Source: Paenibacillus taichungensis
GTDB lineage: Bacteria > Bacillota > Bacilli > Paenibacillales > Paenibacillaceae
Length of the DNA stretch: 64,000 nt
Reading direction: 5' to 3'
NCBI RefSeq assembly: GCF_003287275.1
Contig: NZ_QEVW01000001.1
Span: 405,419 to 469,418 of the forward strand
Shown: in pieces, positions 27,832 to 36,823 of the stretch
How the letters are laid out: each line of letters begins with the position of its first letter
How positions within the stretch are numbered: the stretch's first letter is position 1
The notes under the pieces: generated by a model
The model's input: the letters and a program-made list of their open reading frames with translations, nothing else
The model's database searches: none
What the model was told of the DNA's origin: nothing
Translations under genes and position numbers: made by a program

Positions 27832-29262
27832 ATGAGCACCAAGAAGACGCAAACATTAACGATTCTACACACCAATGACATCCATAGTCATTTTGGCTCC
27901 ATGAGCTCCATCGCCGCCATGATCGGACACGAGAAGGAACAGGCTGGAGAATTTCTGGTCGTGGATATCGGAGATCATATGGACCGGATGGCAGTTGAGA
28001 CGGAGGGTACCCTGGGGGCGGCCAACGTGGATATCATTAATCTGACCGGTTATGATGCCATAACGATCGGGAACAACGAAGGACTAACATTTACACCCGA
28101 GCAACTGGCGCAGTCTTACTCTGGACTTCTTTGTCCTGTTGTATGTGGAAATGTTGTGGATCAGGCTACAGGCCAGCCACCAGTCTGGATGAAATCCTCT
28201 CTCATACTGGAGAAGGGGCCATTTCGCATCGGTCTGCTTGGTGCTACAGCACCCTTTACCGCCTTTTATGAATTGTTGGGTTGGGATGTATTGGACCCAG
28301 TAGAGACGCTGCGTGAGCAAGTTGAAGCTTTGCGGCATCAGGTGGATGTAGTCGTTATCTTGTCTCATTTGGGGCTTTCCACAGATCGCAGAATGGCCGA
28401 ACAGATCCAGGGCATCAATGTCATTCTGGGCGGACATACACATCACGTACTGGAAGAACCTTTAGTCATTGGTCAGACGGTGCTTGGAGCGGCAGGCAAG
28501 TTTGGTCAGTGGCTCGGTAAGGTGGTACTGGAACGGCAATTTGAAGCGAATGAACTTACACTGGTGAGCAGCGGCTGTGTTCCGGTCCAGAACATGTTGC
28601 TCGAAGAAAGCGTCTCGCTGGCTATAGATACACACCGGACGGAAGCTGAGCGTACTCTGGGCCAAACAGCCGTTATTACGGACAGAACGCTGACCATTGA
28701 TTACGATCACGAGTCTCCGTTTGCGTCTTTGCTCGCCCAAGCAGTTCGTCAGTTCACTGGAGCGCAGCTATCACTTGTTAACGCGGGGCAGCTCCTTGGA
28801 GATCTTCCGCATGGCAATATCACAAAGGGGATGTTACATTCCCTATGTCCATCTCCCATTAATGCCTGTACAATATGCTTGAATGGAATTCAGATTCGCG
28901 AAGCTCTGGAGCAATCCCTGTTGTCAGAGTTTTCACGTAAACCGATTATCGGATTTGGATTTCGCGGGGAGATTTTAGGAACATTGTGCATGGATGGAAT
29001 AGATGTGGAGTATGATCCCCTGTCGCCTCCATACGAGAAAATCCGTGCCATATATATGGGGGGCGAGCCGATGCGTGATGAACAAGAATATGTGGTAGGA
29101 ACACTCGACATGTTTACGTTTAACGTAGGGTATACGTCACTTGCTCTTGGAAAGGATACAGCGTATCGACTTCCTGAATTCATACGTGATCTGCTCGAGT
29201 CGGAACTAAAGAGGCCAGGGGCGCTGGATGACAGCCTGCGGTCCCGTTGGCATGAAATCTAA
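27832..29262 (+). CDS. 5'-nucleotidase/metallophosphatase, YunD-like
   Basis: The first part (about 1-270) is a metallophosphatase: LHTNDIHSHFG, DIGDHMDRM, TIGNNEGL and LGGHTHHVLEEP hold the metal ligands. The second part (about 300-476) is the 5'-nucleotidase C-terminal domain with LVNAGQLLGDLPHG. There is no signal peptide, so it is probably cytoplasmic, unlike UshA. This matches Bacillus YunD in layout and in lacking a secretion signal. The ATG at 27832 is used instead of the adjoining GTG because GGGAGG lies seven bases away. Confidence 0.87.
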   Translation: MSTKKTQTLTILHTNDIHSHFGSMSSIAAMIGHEKEQAGEFLVVDIGDHMDRMAVETEGTLGAANVDIINLTGYDAITIGNNEGLTFTPEQLAQSYSGLLCPVVCGNVVDQATGQPPVWMKSSLILEKGPFRIGLLGATAPFTAFYELLGWDVLDPVETLREQVEALRHQVDVVVILSHLGLSTDRRMAEQIQGINVILGGHTHHVLEEPLVIGQTVLGAAGKFGQWLGKVVLERQFEANELTLVSSGCVPVQNMLLEESVSLAIDTHRTEAERTLGQTAVITDRTLTIDYDHESPFASLLAQAVRQFTGAQLSLVNAGQLLGDLPHGNITKGMLHSLCPSPINACTICLNGIQIREALEQSLLSEFSRKPIIGFGFRGEILGTLCMDGIDVEYDPLSPPYEKIRAIYMGGEPMRDEQEYVVGTLDMFTFNVGYTSLALGKDTAYRLPEFIRDLLESELKRPGALDDSLRSRWHEI

Positions 29263-29331
29263 CAAGTACTTGCCTTCTGCTGAAGCGGCGGCTAGTGGAA
29301 ATTACATCTACGGAGCGGGAGAGGATAGGCT

Positions 29332-30450
29332 GTGCGTTTAGTACATATAAACCTATTGCAGCCTGGCATGAAGCTGGGGAAACGAATTTATAGTGAAGAG
29401 GGTTTGGTTCTGCTCAGCGAGGGAGTAGAGCTGACCAGTCGGTTGATTGGACGTCTGAAGGACCTGGGGATTGGATATGTGTATATATCGGATGCAGCAA
29501 CAGAGGATATCATTATTCCGGATATGCTGCAGGAAGAGACTAGGCGCAGAGCGCTAGTCGAGATCAAACAGCAGTTTCAGAGTATGTCGGGTCTCAAAAC
29601 CAAAAGCCGAATCCCACACTTCGGAAAAGCACTTAGCGGGTTAATGAATACGATTCTGGAGGACATTGGCAGTCAAAAGGAAGCGATGATTATGCTGATG
29701 GATATGAACGCCAGTGATTTTGATCTGTATAATCATTCTCTTAATGTATGTGTGTATACGCTGGTTCTTGGTGTGGCATCAGGCTATACTCGGCAGCAGT
29801 TAATGGAGATTGGACTAGGAGCACTGTTGCATGATATCGGTAAAACGCAGATCGCTCCAGAAATTCTGCACAAGCCCGCCAAATTGAGCGATGAGGAATT
29901 TAAAATCATACAGCAGCATACTACATATGGACATCGTATTCTCAAAGATGAACCGGGTATACCGCTCCTTGCTGCACATTGCGCATTACAACACCATGAA
30001 CGGATTGATGGCAGCGGCTATCCTTTTGGTTTAAAAGACAAAGAGATTCATGAGTACGCCAAATGGCTGGCCCTTGCCGATTCATATGATGCGATGACAA
30101 CCAATCGGGTATATAAACAAGCTTTGCTGCCACATCAAGCTGTGGAAGTATTATACACCGGTTCAGGGACACTTTATGAACAGCGAATGCTGGAAAAATT
30201 CCGTGATTGTGTAGCCATTTATCCCTTAGGTATTTCCGTCACGCTAAGTACGGGGGAGGTCGGGGTTGTTGCTGCCATCCATTCGCGTGTTCCGCAACGA
30301 CCACGTATTCGTGTTCTTAAGGATGCTTACGGCCAGACATTAAGTGCACCCTACGAGATCGATCTGTCCACAGCGTTGTCTGTTATGATTACAGGTGTTG
30401 AAGGTGTGGAAGACGCTACGCCAGCTTCAGCACGTGGCGAATTGTTTTGA
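29332..30450 (+). CDS. HD-GYP domain protein, paralogue of the one at 25791
   Basis: A 372-residue protein from a GTG start with GGAGAGG upstream. The N-terminal 120 residues (LLQPGMKLGKRIYSEEGLVLLSEGVELT) resemble the start of the 25791 gene product. The HD-GYP domain has HDIGKTQIA, QHTTYGHRIL, LQHHERIDGSGYPFGLKD and ADSYDAMTTNRVY, with all metal ligands present. It presumably degrades cyclic di-GMP or a related dinucleotide. It lies 69 bases after the nucleotidase gene. Confidence 0.88.
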   Translation: MRLVHINLLQPGMKLGKRIYSEEGLVLLSEGVELTSRLIGRLKDLGIGYVYISDAATEDIIIPDMLQEETRRRALVEIKQQFQSMSGLKTKSRIPHFGKALSGLMNTILEDIGSQKEAMIMLMDMNASDFDLYNHSLNVCVYTLVLGVASGYTRQQLMEIGLGALLHDIGKTQIAPEILHKPAKLSDEEFKIIQQHTTYGHRILKDEPGIPLLAAHCALQHHERIDGSGYPFGLKDKEIHEYAKWLALADSYDAMTTNRVYKQALLPHQAVEVLYTGSGTLYEQRMLEKFRDCVAIYPLGISVTLSTGEVGVVAAIHSRVPQRPRIRVLKDAYGQTLSAPYEIDLSTALSVMITGVEGVEDATPASARGELF

Positions 30451-30489
30451 TATCCTGACGTCAATGGATAATGGGTAACGCTCATATTG

Positions 30490-30536
30490 TAATATCAGGA
30501 CCGCGCTGGCCTGATATTACACGGGCGTTTTTTGTC
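30490..30536 (+). terminator. Probable terminator after the HD-GYP gene
   Basis: TAATATCAGG (30490-30499) pairs perfectly with CCTGATATTA (30510-30519). The T run begins only about ten bases later (TTTTTT near 30528), so termination efficiency is uncertain. Confidence 0.55.
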
Positions 30537-30670
30537 ATGTAATGGACAGAGCATGCTCATGCCAGAGCACAGGAAATTGTGCTATGATTAAAGATAACTC
30601 CAAAAGTTGAAGACGGGGTATGTTGTAAATAAAACTTTTTAGGTTAATAAAAGGAATAAGGTGAAGAACA

Positions 30671-31807
30671 ATGACCATGCTAAACTCAGGATCGGTAGAA
30701 CCGATGCCTTTATCGCCGACTAATGATCCTTGGGATCCAATCGGCTCTTTGCGTACATATGGACGCCATGTGCTGACCAGTGTAGAAATGACCGTGACTC
30801 ATCTGTGCAATATGCGCTGCGAGCATTGTGCGGTAGGAGATATGTTAACGATGCGCGAAGCACCTGCGCTTCCGCTCCCTTTAATGCTTAAAAGGTTGGA
30901 TGAAGTTGAGCACCTCCAGACGATTAGTCTGACAGGTGGTGAACCGAGCTTCAGCCAGAAGACCGTGGATGAGATGATCATTCCGCTCCTCAAATATGCC
31001 AAGGAACGGGGCATTCGTTCTCAGATCAACTCCAATCTGACACTGGATTACCGTCGGTACGAGCAACTTCTGCCATATTTGGACGTTATGCATATCTCAT
31101 TCAATTACCTGAATGCCGATGACTTTCACCAAGTCGGGTTTGCCAACAGTGGTAGACCTGTAAAGCGGGAAGTTGCGGTGAAGATGTATGAGAAAATGAT
31201 TGAAAACTCCCGTAAACTCAGTGAAGCGGGCATGTTTATTTCTGCGGAGTCCATGATTAATTTCCGTACTCATGACAAGCTGGAGGGTATTCATCAATTG
31301 ATCCGTGAGATGGGCTGTGTCCGTCATGAAGTGCATCCGATGTATAATTCGAATTTTGCTTCTTCGCTGCCGGTGCTTTCCCTTGATCATATGAGAGCGG
31401 CTATTCATCGTTTGTTGGATGTGCGTGACAAGGATATGTGGATGCTGTTTGGTACACTTCCATTCTTCGCATGCAGTGCAGCAGATCAGGATCGTGAACT
31501 GATTAACCGCCTGTATAGCGAACCTAAAGTGACGGTTCGTAATGATCCCGACGGTCGTAACCGCGTTAACGTCAACATGTTCACCGGGAACGTGTATGTT
31601 ACTGATTTTGCCGACATCCCGGCGTTTGGCAACATTCGTGACCGGAAACTGGATGATGTATTCCATGAGTGGTCAGCGGAACACCCCTTGAATCAGACAG
31701 TGAATTGTCATTGTGATGCTGCTTCTTGCTGTGGTCCGAATCTGTTGGTGGCAGATATGTATTATAAAGGTGTGGATTTCAAATCGAGAAAAGCAATTAC
31801 ACGTTGA
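30671..31807 (+). CDS. yfkAB: Radical SAM protein YfkAB
   Basis: The 378-residue protein has the radical SAM cluster motif CNMRCEHC (C-x3-C-x2-C) at about residues 45-52 and a C-terminal CHCDAASCCGP, the CxCxxxxC motif that defines the YfkAB group. In Bacillus the gene is split as yfkA/yfkB in older annotation; here it is one frame. The substrate is unknown. It is monocistronic and unlikely to belong to a RiPP pathway. Confidence 0.88.
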   Translation: MTMLNSGSVEPMPLSPTNDPWDPIGSLRTYGRHVLTSVEMTVTHLCNMRCEHCAVGDMLTMREAPALPLPLMLKRLDEVEHLQTISLTGGEPSFSQKTVDEMIIPLLKYAKERGIRSQINSNLTLDYRRYEQLLPYLDVMHISFNYLNADDFHQVGFANSGRPVKREVAVKMYEKMIENSRKLSEAGMFISAESMINFRTHDKLEGIHQLIREMGCVRHEVHPMYNSNFASSLPVLSLDHMRAAIHRLLDVRDKDMWMLFGTLPFFACSAADQDRELINRLYSEPKVTVRNDPDGRNRVNVNMFTGNVYVTDFADIPAFGNIRDRKLDDVFHEWSAEHPLNQTVNCHCDAASCCGPNLLVADMYYKGVDFKSRKAITR

Positions 31808-31853
31808 TATTCCAGGTGTATTCCTGAAATAGATAGAAAAGGGGAGTTTCGAC

Positions 31854-33248
31854 TTGGGTATTCATACCGAATTTCATCTGGGGCAGTTGGTATTTAATCT
31901 GGTCTGTGTGTTTCTGCTCGTATTTTTGAATGGCGTATTTGTCGCAGCGGAATTTTCCCTGGTCAAAGTTAGACAAACACGCCTCACTCAATTACAGAGT
32001 GAAGGGAATAAGTTGGCTGGTTATGCACTGAAGGTGAATGGTAAATTGGATGCCTATCTATCGGCAACCCAGTTCGGAATCACGTTGACATCGCTGGGGC
32101 TTGGTTGGCTCGGTGAACCGGCTATTTCCGAATTACTGGTCGAACCTCTGATGTTCAAGCTTGGTGTAGCAGATACAGGACTTATATCCACGGTATCGGT
32201 CATTATAGGTTTCTGTATCATTACGTTTTTGCACATTGTGCTGGGTGAGCTTGCGCCCAAATCTCTGGCGATTCAAAAAACAGACGGAGTGGCTTTGCTG
32301 CTATCGGCACCGTTGCTGTTATTTTATAAAATTTTCTTCCCATTCATCTGGGTACTGAACGCGTCAGCCAATGCACTGCTGCGATTGGCAGGCATTGAAC
32401 CCGCCAGCGAAGGGGAGGCCCATTCGGAAGATGAGCTTCGAATCTTGATGAAGCAGAGTGCGAAGAGTGGTGTCATCGACAAGGATGAAATCAAACTGAT
32501 GGATAACATTTTTGATTTCTCGGATATGCTGGCACGCGAAATTATGCTGCCACGTACGGATATGGACTGTCTGTATACGCATATGTCGCTGGAAGAAAAC
32601 CTGAAAATTATTAATGCAACAAAGCATTCCCGTTATCCTGTAGCTGTTGAGGATAAGGATGAGATTATCGGATTTATCCACATTACCGATCTGCTACTTG
32701 CTGAACCTGACCATCAGCATGATTTGGCTGCGCTTGTCCGTCCGATTCTGAATGTTCCTGAATCGATGGAGATCAGCCATGTACTTCGTCTGATGCAGAA
32801 AAAGCACTCCCAGATGACATTGGTGGTCGACGAATACGGGGGCACGGCAGGCTTGCTGACGGCTGAAGAGATTTTGGAAGAGATCGTTGGTGATCTGTAT
32901 GATGAGTTCGAAGACGAACGTCCGCATATGGAGCGCAGTGGAGAAACTTTTTCCATCGATGGTCGTTCCCTGATTGAAGAGGTCCATGAATGGACCGGAG
33001 CTGTCATTGAGGATGAGGAAGTCGATACGATTGGCGGCTGGCTGTTCAAGGAATTGGAAGGCAGTGCGGTCAAAGGTAAAACACGGGAGCAAAACGGTTA
33101 TGTCTTTGAAGTGGAAGAGTCCACCCGTCTCCGAATTACCAGAGTGAAGGTATATAAGCGACCGGATCCCGAAGAAGATAAGGCGGAAATGGAAGGACAG
33201 GATCCAGATTCGATGCAGGATGCTGATCGTGAACGTAACAGGGACTGA
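31854..33248 (+). CDS. CNNM/CorC-type membrane protein with CBS domains
   Basis: Members of this family (often called hemolysin-like) are linked to magnesium or cobalt efflux. The 464-residue product has an N-terminal CNNM (DUF21) domain with four hydrophobic segments (about 1-190), a CBS pair (about 215-335; LPRTDMDCLYTHM and TLVVDEYGGTAGLLT) and a CorC_HlyC C-terminal domain (about 350-430), followed by an acidic tail. A TTG start is supported by AGGGGAG seven bases before it. Confidence 0.88.
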   Translation: MGIHTEFHLGQLVFNLVCVFLLVFLNGVFVAAEFSLVKVRQTRLTQLQSEGNKLAGYALKVNGKLDAYLSATQFGITLTSLGLGWLGEPAISELLVEPLMFKLGVADTGLISTVSVIIGFCIITFLHIVLGELAPKSLAIQKTDGVALLLSAPLLLFYKIFFPFIWVLNASANALLRLAGIEPASEGEAHSEDELRILMKQSAKSGVIDKDEIKLMDNIFDFSDMLAREIMLPRTDMDCLYTHMSLEENLKIINATKHSRYPVAVEDKDEIIGFIHITDLLLAEPDHQHDLAALVRPILNVPESMEISHVLRLMQKKHSQMTLVVDEYGGTAGLLTAEEILEEIVGDLYDEFEDERPHMERSGETFSIDGRSLIEEVHEWTGAVIEDEEVDTIGGWLFKELEGSAVKGKTREQNGYVFEVEESTRLRITRVKVYKRPDPEEDKAEMEGQDPDSMQDADRERNRD

Positions 33249-33300
33249 GTGTTGATGAAATAAGCATTGATGCATAGCATAGCCTCTAGATCAAATGAAG

Positions 33301-33350
33301 AGACCTTTGGACACTGCCCAGCGGGGTAAGTCGTTTGAAGGTCTTTTTTT
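33301..33350 (+). terminator. Terminator after the CNNM gene
   Basis: AGACCTT pairs with AAGGTCT with a partly paired interior, followed by seven T. Confidence 0.8.
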
Positions 33351-33476
33351 GCGTTCAGCTAAATATGGGATTAACTTGGGGACAGCGACATATGGTTATA
33401 GAGACGGGAAATGAAAGCTTGGAATGATGCGATGTCGAATGTATCAAATCAGTAGTGATGAAGGAGGCGTTGTTCT

Positions 33477-33716
33477 GTGTCAGATCCACAGCTTCGTGCT
33501 TACGCCCCTTTTGTGGGGCCGTTTGATCCATGTCCACCAAAGACGATTCGGACGTACTTAGTTCCTCCGCAACTGTTTATCCCATTTCAGCCGATGGGCT
33601 GGCCGCAGTTCAGTCCTGCAGAAGCCTTAAGAATTGGAACATTGTGGCCTGCTTTATACAGTCCTTATACACCCGCCAGCTCAAAGGGAAGGAAGGTGGA
33701 AGCAGATGGAACCTGA
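33477..33716 (+). CDS. cotJA: Spore coat-associated protein CotJA
   Basis: A 79-residue protein from a GTG start with AAGGAGG nine bases upstream. The core LVPPQLFIPFQPMGWPQFSPAEALRIGTLWPALYSPY, given here as residues about 27-64, is the CotJA signature. It is needed, with CotJC, in the Bacillus spore coat. Overlaps cotJB by 11 bases. Confidence 0.93.
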   Translation: MSDPQLRAYAPFVGPFDPCPPKTIRTYLVPPQLFIPFQPMGWPQFSPAEALRIGTLWPALYSPYTPASSKGRKVEADGT

Positions 33717-33981
33717 AGCACCTAAAGCCTGTGATGCAAAATACTATGAGCTGCTGGAGGAACTTCAGGCACTGGATTTTGTATTAGTTGAGCTGAATCT
33801 GTATCTGGACACCCACCCGGGTGATTATCAGAGCATTGAGCAATACAACAAATTCAGCCAGGAGCGGATGAGGGTGGCACATGAGTTTCAGCAATTGTAC
33901 GGACCGTTGATGAACTTTGGGCATGCGTTCTCCAAATATCCATGGGAATGGTCCCAGACGCCATGGCCTTGGCAAGTGTGA
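33706..33981 (+). CDS. cotJB: Spore coat protein CotJB
   Basis: A 91-residue protein from the ATG at 33706, preceded by GGAAGGTGG. It carries YYELLEELQALDFVLVELNLYLDTHP and ends in WEWSQTPWPWQV, typical of CotJB. A longer in-frame reading from 33634 is rejected because it lacks a ribosome-binding site and overlaps cotJA further. Second gene of cotJABC. Confidence 0.93.
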   Translation: MEPEAPKACDAKYYELLEELQALDFVLVELNLYLDTHPGDYQSIEQYNKFSQERMRVAHEFQQLYGPLMNFGHAFSKYPWEWSQTPWPWQV

Positions 33982-34073
33982 TATAACATCCTCGGGTTTC
34001 CTTGCAGTCATTCCAAGCCGGGAGCTCGAGGGATCGTAACAGTTTGGGTTTGATTTAAAAAGGAGGCGTCTGC

Positions 34074-34643
34074 ATGTGGGTGTATGAAAAAAAATTGCAA
34101 TATCCCGTTCGGGTCAGCAAATGTGATCCTCATATGGCGAAATTGCTGGCGGAACAGTATGGGGGCGCAGACGGAGAACTGGCGGCTGCCCTGCGGTATT
34201 TGAACCAGCGGTATACGATTCCGGACAAGATTATCGGGCTGTTGAACGACATAGGCACGGAGGAATTCGCCCACTTGGAAATGATTGCGACAATGATATA
34301 TAAATTGACAAAAGACGCATCGGTGCAGCAGCTGGAGGAAGCGGGGCTTGGGCCGAATTATGCTCAGCGTGATTCTGCTTTGTTCTATACGAATTCTTCG
34401 GGTGTGCCATTTACAGCAGCCTATATTGCCTCGAAGGGAGATCCGATTGCGGATTTGTACGAGGATATTGCAGCGGAAGAGAAGGCACGGGCTACATATC
34501 AATGGTTGATCGATCTTACGGATGACGTGGATCTGCAGGACAGTCTCAAGTTTCTGAGAGAACGGGAAATTGTGCATTCCTTGCGTTTTCGTGAGGCCGT
34601 AGAGATTCTGAAGGATGATCGGGAGACGAAGAAGATTTTCTGA
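34074..34643 (+). CDS. cotJC: Spore coat protein CotJC, manganese catalase family
   Basis: CotJC is a manganese-catalase-like coat protein. The 189-residue product starts MWVYEKKLQYPV and has a four-helix ferritin-like core with metal ligands in GTEEFAHLEM, DIAAEEKARATYQWL and EREIVHSLRF. Third gene of the operon, with an AAGGAGG site. A weak hairpin (34668-34697) ending in TTTTT follows. Confidence 0.94.
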   Translation: MWVYEKKLQYPVRVSKCDPHMAKLLAEQYGGADGELAAALRYLNQRYTIPDKIIGLLNDIGTEEFAHLEMIATMIYKLTKDASVQQLEEAGLGPNYAQRDSALFYTNSSGVPFTAAYIASKGDPIADLYEDIAAEEKARATYQWLIDLTDDVDLQDSLKFLREREIVHSLRFREAVEILKDDRETKKIF

Positions 34644-34797
34644 CAAGGAAAACATATCGTTCTCATTGCCGTTCTCTGTCAAGGGAGCGGTTTTTGCGTT
34701 GGTAGGAACGTTCAAAGCATGTCTTCATTGGTTTTGAGATAATGGTAATGGGATGTATCCAGTAAAAGTTATCATTTCAAATATAAAATAATAAAAA

Positions 34798-34839
34798 ACA
34801 GGACCGTCTTTTTTATAAAAAAAGGCTGTCCTGCTTTTT
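34798..34839. terminator. Bidirectional terminator between cotJC and the FabH-like gene
   Basis: ACAGGACCGTCTTTTTT pairs with AAAAAAAGGCTGTCCTG (a few mismatches), then TTTTT. It serves the convergent genes on both sides. Confidence 0.85.
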
Positions 34840-34858
34840 GAGGTTTAGTGTCAAGCTC

Positions 34859-35851
34859 TCAGTATTCAACGACCATGGCAACATTTTGCCATCCAGCGCC
34901 AACGGTCCAGAACAGCACTTTATCACCACGCTGAATTTGGCCGGATGTTATGGCTCGATGCAATGCAATGAACGGGCTGCTGGTTGAGGTGTAACCGAAC
35001 TCATCTCCGATGTAGACGGCAATATCTTCGCTAATGCCAATGTTCTCGGATACAGCACGTATATTGCCAATGGATAATTGGGAGAAACAAGCGGCTTTGA
35101 TCTCATCTGCTCCGATTTCATTACGACTTAGCAAAGTTCGAATCGAATCAGAGGCAGCGCCTACACAGATGGAATCATCAAACGGTATGAATTTTACATG
35201 GAAGGCACCTGCGTCAACACCGGTTTGGCCCAGTTTTGCAAGACCTTGTGCCGGGAAGAGAGAATTGCCGTACACACAGGTATCAGTCTGATAGATCGAG
35301 TCAATAAAACCGACTGCCTGCTCGTCCCGTTCAACAATGACAGCTGCTGCTGCGTCCCCAAAGTTCGCGAAGTACACAGGATCGTCTGGACTGGCGTGAG
35401 GAGCGATGTAATCCGAGCCAATAATCAAAGCACGACGAATTCTGGGATTACCCAGCATCTGACGACTAACTTGTTCAAAGGCGGCGGTCATGCCCGCACA
35501 GTTTGCATTGCTGTCAATGCAGATCGTATGGGATGCCCCGTTAATTAGGCGATGAATCATTAAGGAATTCGTAGGAAAGATGTATTCCGGCGTTTGACTT
35601 GCATAAGCAATCAGATCGATATCGGCACCTGTGAGTCCGGTCTTTTCGAGCAAATTACTGGCGGCCTCAAAGGCCATGCTTAGTGAGTTTTCATCATCGT
35701 TGTCAATTTTGTAACGTGTATCACGCCCAAGTGCCTTTAACAATCCCCGAATATCTACACCTCTTGCATCAAAATGTTCAATATAAAAGTCATTGCCCAC
35801 CTTGTTCGTTGGGTGATAGATATCGATATCTACAATACGAATTCCAGCCAT
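34859..35851 (-). CDS. Ketoacyl-ACP synthase III (FabH)-like protein with altered triad
   Basis: A 330-residue thiolase-fold protein. The start at 35851 is used because GAGGAG lies seven bases before it; the ATG at 35857 is too close. The nucleophile Cys118 is kept in SNANCAGMT. The FabH His motif (HQAN) reads SQLS (about 257-260), and the Asn position (GNTS) reads GYTS (about 286-289). It therefore lacks two of the Cys-His-Asn triad residues needed for decarboxylative condensation. Acyl transfer to another acceptor, or condensation with an activated nucleophile, is more likely. It follows a small STAS-like gene and probably shares its promoter. Confidence 0.85.
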   Translation of the reverse strand: MAGIRIVDIDIYHPTNKVGNDFYIEHFDARGVDIRGLLKALGRDTRYKIDNDDENSLSMAFEAASNLLEKTGLTGADIDLIAYASQTPEYIFPTNSLMIHRLINGASHTICIDSNANCAGMTAAFEQVSRQMLGNPRIRRALIIGSDYIAPHASPDDPVYFANFGDAAAAVIVERDEQAVGFIDSIYQTDTCVYGNSLFPAQGLAKLGQTGVDAGAFHVKFIPFDDSICVGAASDSIRTLLSRNEIGADEIKAACFSQLSIGNIRAVSENIGISEDIAVYIGDEFGYTSTSSPFIALHRAITSGQIQRGDKVLFWTVGAGWQNVAMVVEY

Positions 35852-35905
35852 CTTCATTCTCCTCTTGAGCGGATGGGTGAACCCTCAGGTTGTCCGCCTG
35901 GTTTA

Positions 35906-36256
35906 TTATGTCGTAACCGTGGAGATGATCTCAAGATTGTCCAATCCGACAGACCGTCCAAGACGGGACAGCTGCATTTTCAGAATGGCATTATTCTCAA
36001 GTGTCAACACCACTTTTTTATATTCATCTTTTTTGAACATCTGCAGGCAGCCTTCGAGAAGAGGCACAATTTCCGGAGCGGTAACATTCAACTTTTTGCA
36101 ATCAATATTCAGCGCATACTCCTTGGTGTTAATCGGAGCGATCGTATCCTGATATGCCGAGATGGAACGCAAACCGTCTTCTTGAGAGAAAGAGCCCTCC
36201 AGTTCAATGTTCAACACCTTGTTCGGAACGTCAGTTTTCAGTATAAAACTTCCCAT
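35906..36256 (-). CDS. Small STAS-like protein of unknown function
   Basis: A 116-residue acidic-to-neutral protein. A strand-helix pattern (VLNIELEGSFSQEDGLRSISAY, then EYALNIDCKKLN, then KVVLTLENNAILKMQLSRLGR) resembles the fold of STAS/SpoIIAA-like proteins, but no catalytic or phosphorylation motif is evident, and I do not recognise the family. AAAGGAGAG precedes the ATG. It lies 54 bases before the FabH-like gene and is likely co-transcribed, perhaps as a partner protein. Confidence 0.6.
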   Translation of the reverse strand: MGSFILKTDVPNKVLNIELEGSFSQEDGLRSISAYQDTIAPINTKEYALNIDCKKLNVTAPEIVPLLEGCLQMFKKDEYKKVVLTLENNAILKMQLSRLGRSVGLDNLEIISTVTT

Positions 36257-36371
36257 GATTGTTCTCTCTCCTTTAAATGAGTTAAGGCTATCCTGCTAAC
36301 CAAGACATAGGCCTTGAGGCCCTCGCTGATTGATTCTGAGATGTAGCGGATTCGAAGGATAATTTAACCAT

Positions 36372-36401
36372 ATTATAAAGGTAGAGATGTAATAAGATCA
36401 A
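36372..36401 (-). promoter_or_regulatory. Probable sigma-A promoter for the STAS-like and FabH-like genes
   Basis: On the minus strand TTGATC (36401-36396) and TATAAT (36377-36372) are 18 bases apart, about 115 bases before the small gene. So the last two genes of the group can be expressed independently of the first two. Confidence 0.6.
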
Positions 36402-36441
36402 TAAAAAAGTCGAATCGTGTATAAAAATGTAGAAGAGTGAA

Positions 36442-36810
36442 TTATTGGATTTCATCCAATGTAGCGAGCAATATATTAAAAGCACTGATGATTCGTGGGG
36501 CACCAACACAAGGTGCCAGATGCAGCAAAATTCCTTTGAGCTGATCCACGGTTACACCGACACTTAGCGCCATCGCATAATGAACCCCCAACTGCTCATA
36601 CTGGCCCTGTGAGATCAGTGAGGAGATAATCGCAACTTCTTTCCATTGATCGGTGATGGTTGTACGCTGAAAAATATCCCCGTAAGCTGTTCCCATAATA
36701 AACTCAGCGAGCTCAGGGAACTGATCCTTAATCGGTGCCAGTGCTTTTGCACCATATTCACCGGAAAGCTTTGCAAAACGCTCCAATCCTTGAGTCACTT
36801 GTTCACTCAT
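36442..36810 (-). CDS. Carboxymuconolactone decarboxylase-like protein
   Basis: A 122-residue helical protein of the CMD/AhpD superfamily. EVAIISSLISQGQYEQLGVHYAMALSVGVT and LHLAPCVGAPR match the family pattern (helix, His, A..G.t, then H.a.y.G.P). It lacks the CxxC of AhpD peroxidases, so a thiol role is unlikely; a lyase, isomerase or cyclase-like role is possible. It starts 13 bases after the ThDP enzyme gene ends and shares its operon. Confidence 0.8.
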   Translation of the reverse strand: MSEQVTQGLERFAKLSGEYGAKALAPIKDQFPELAEFIMGTAYGDIFQRTTITDQWKEVAIISSLISQGQYEQLGVHYAMALSVGVTVDQLKGILLHLAPCVGAPRIISAFNILLATLDEIQ

Positions 36811-36823
36811 GTTATTGCTCCTC

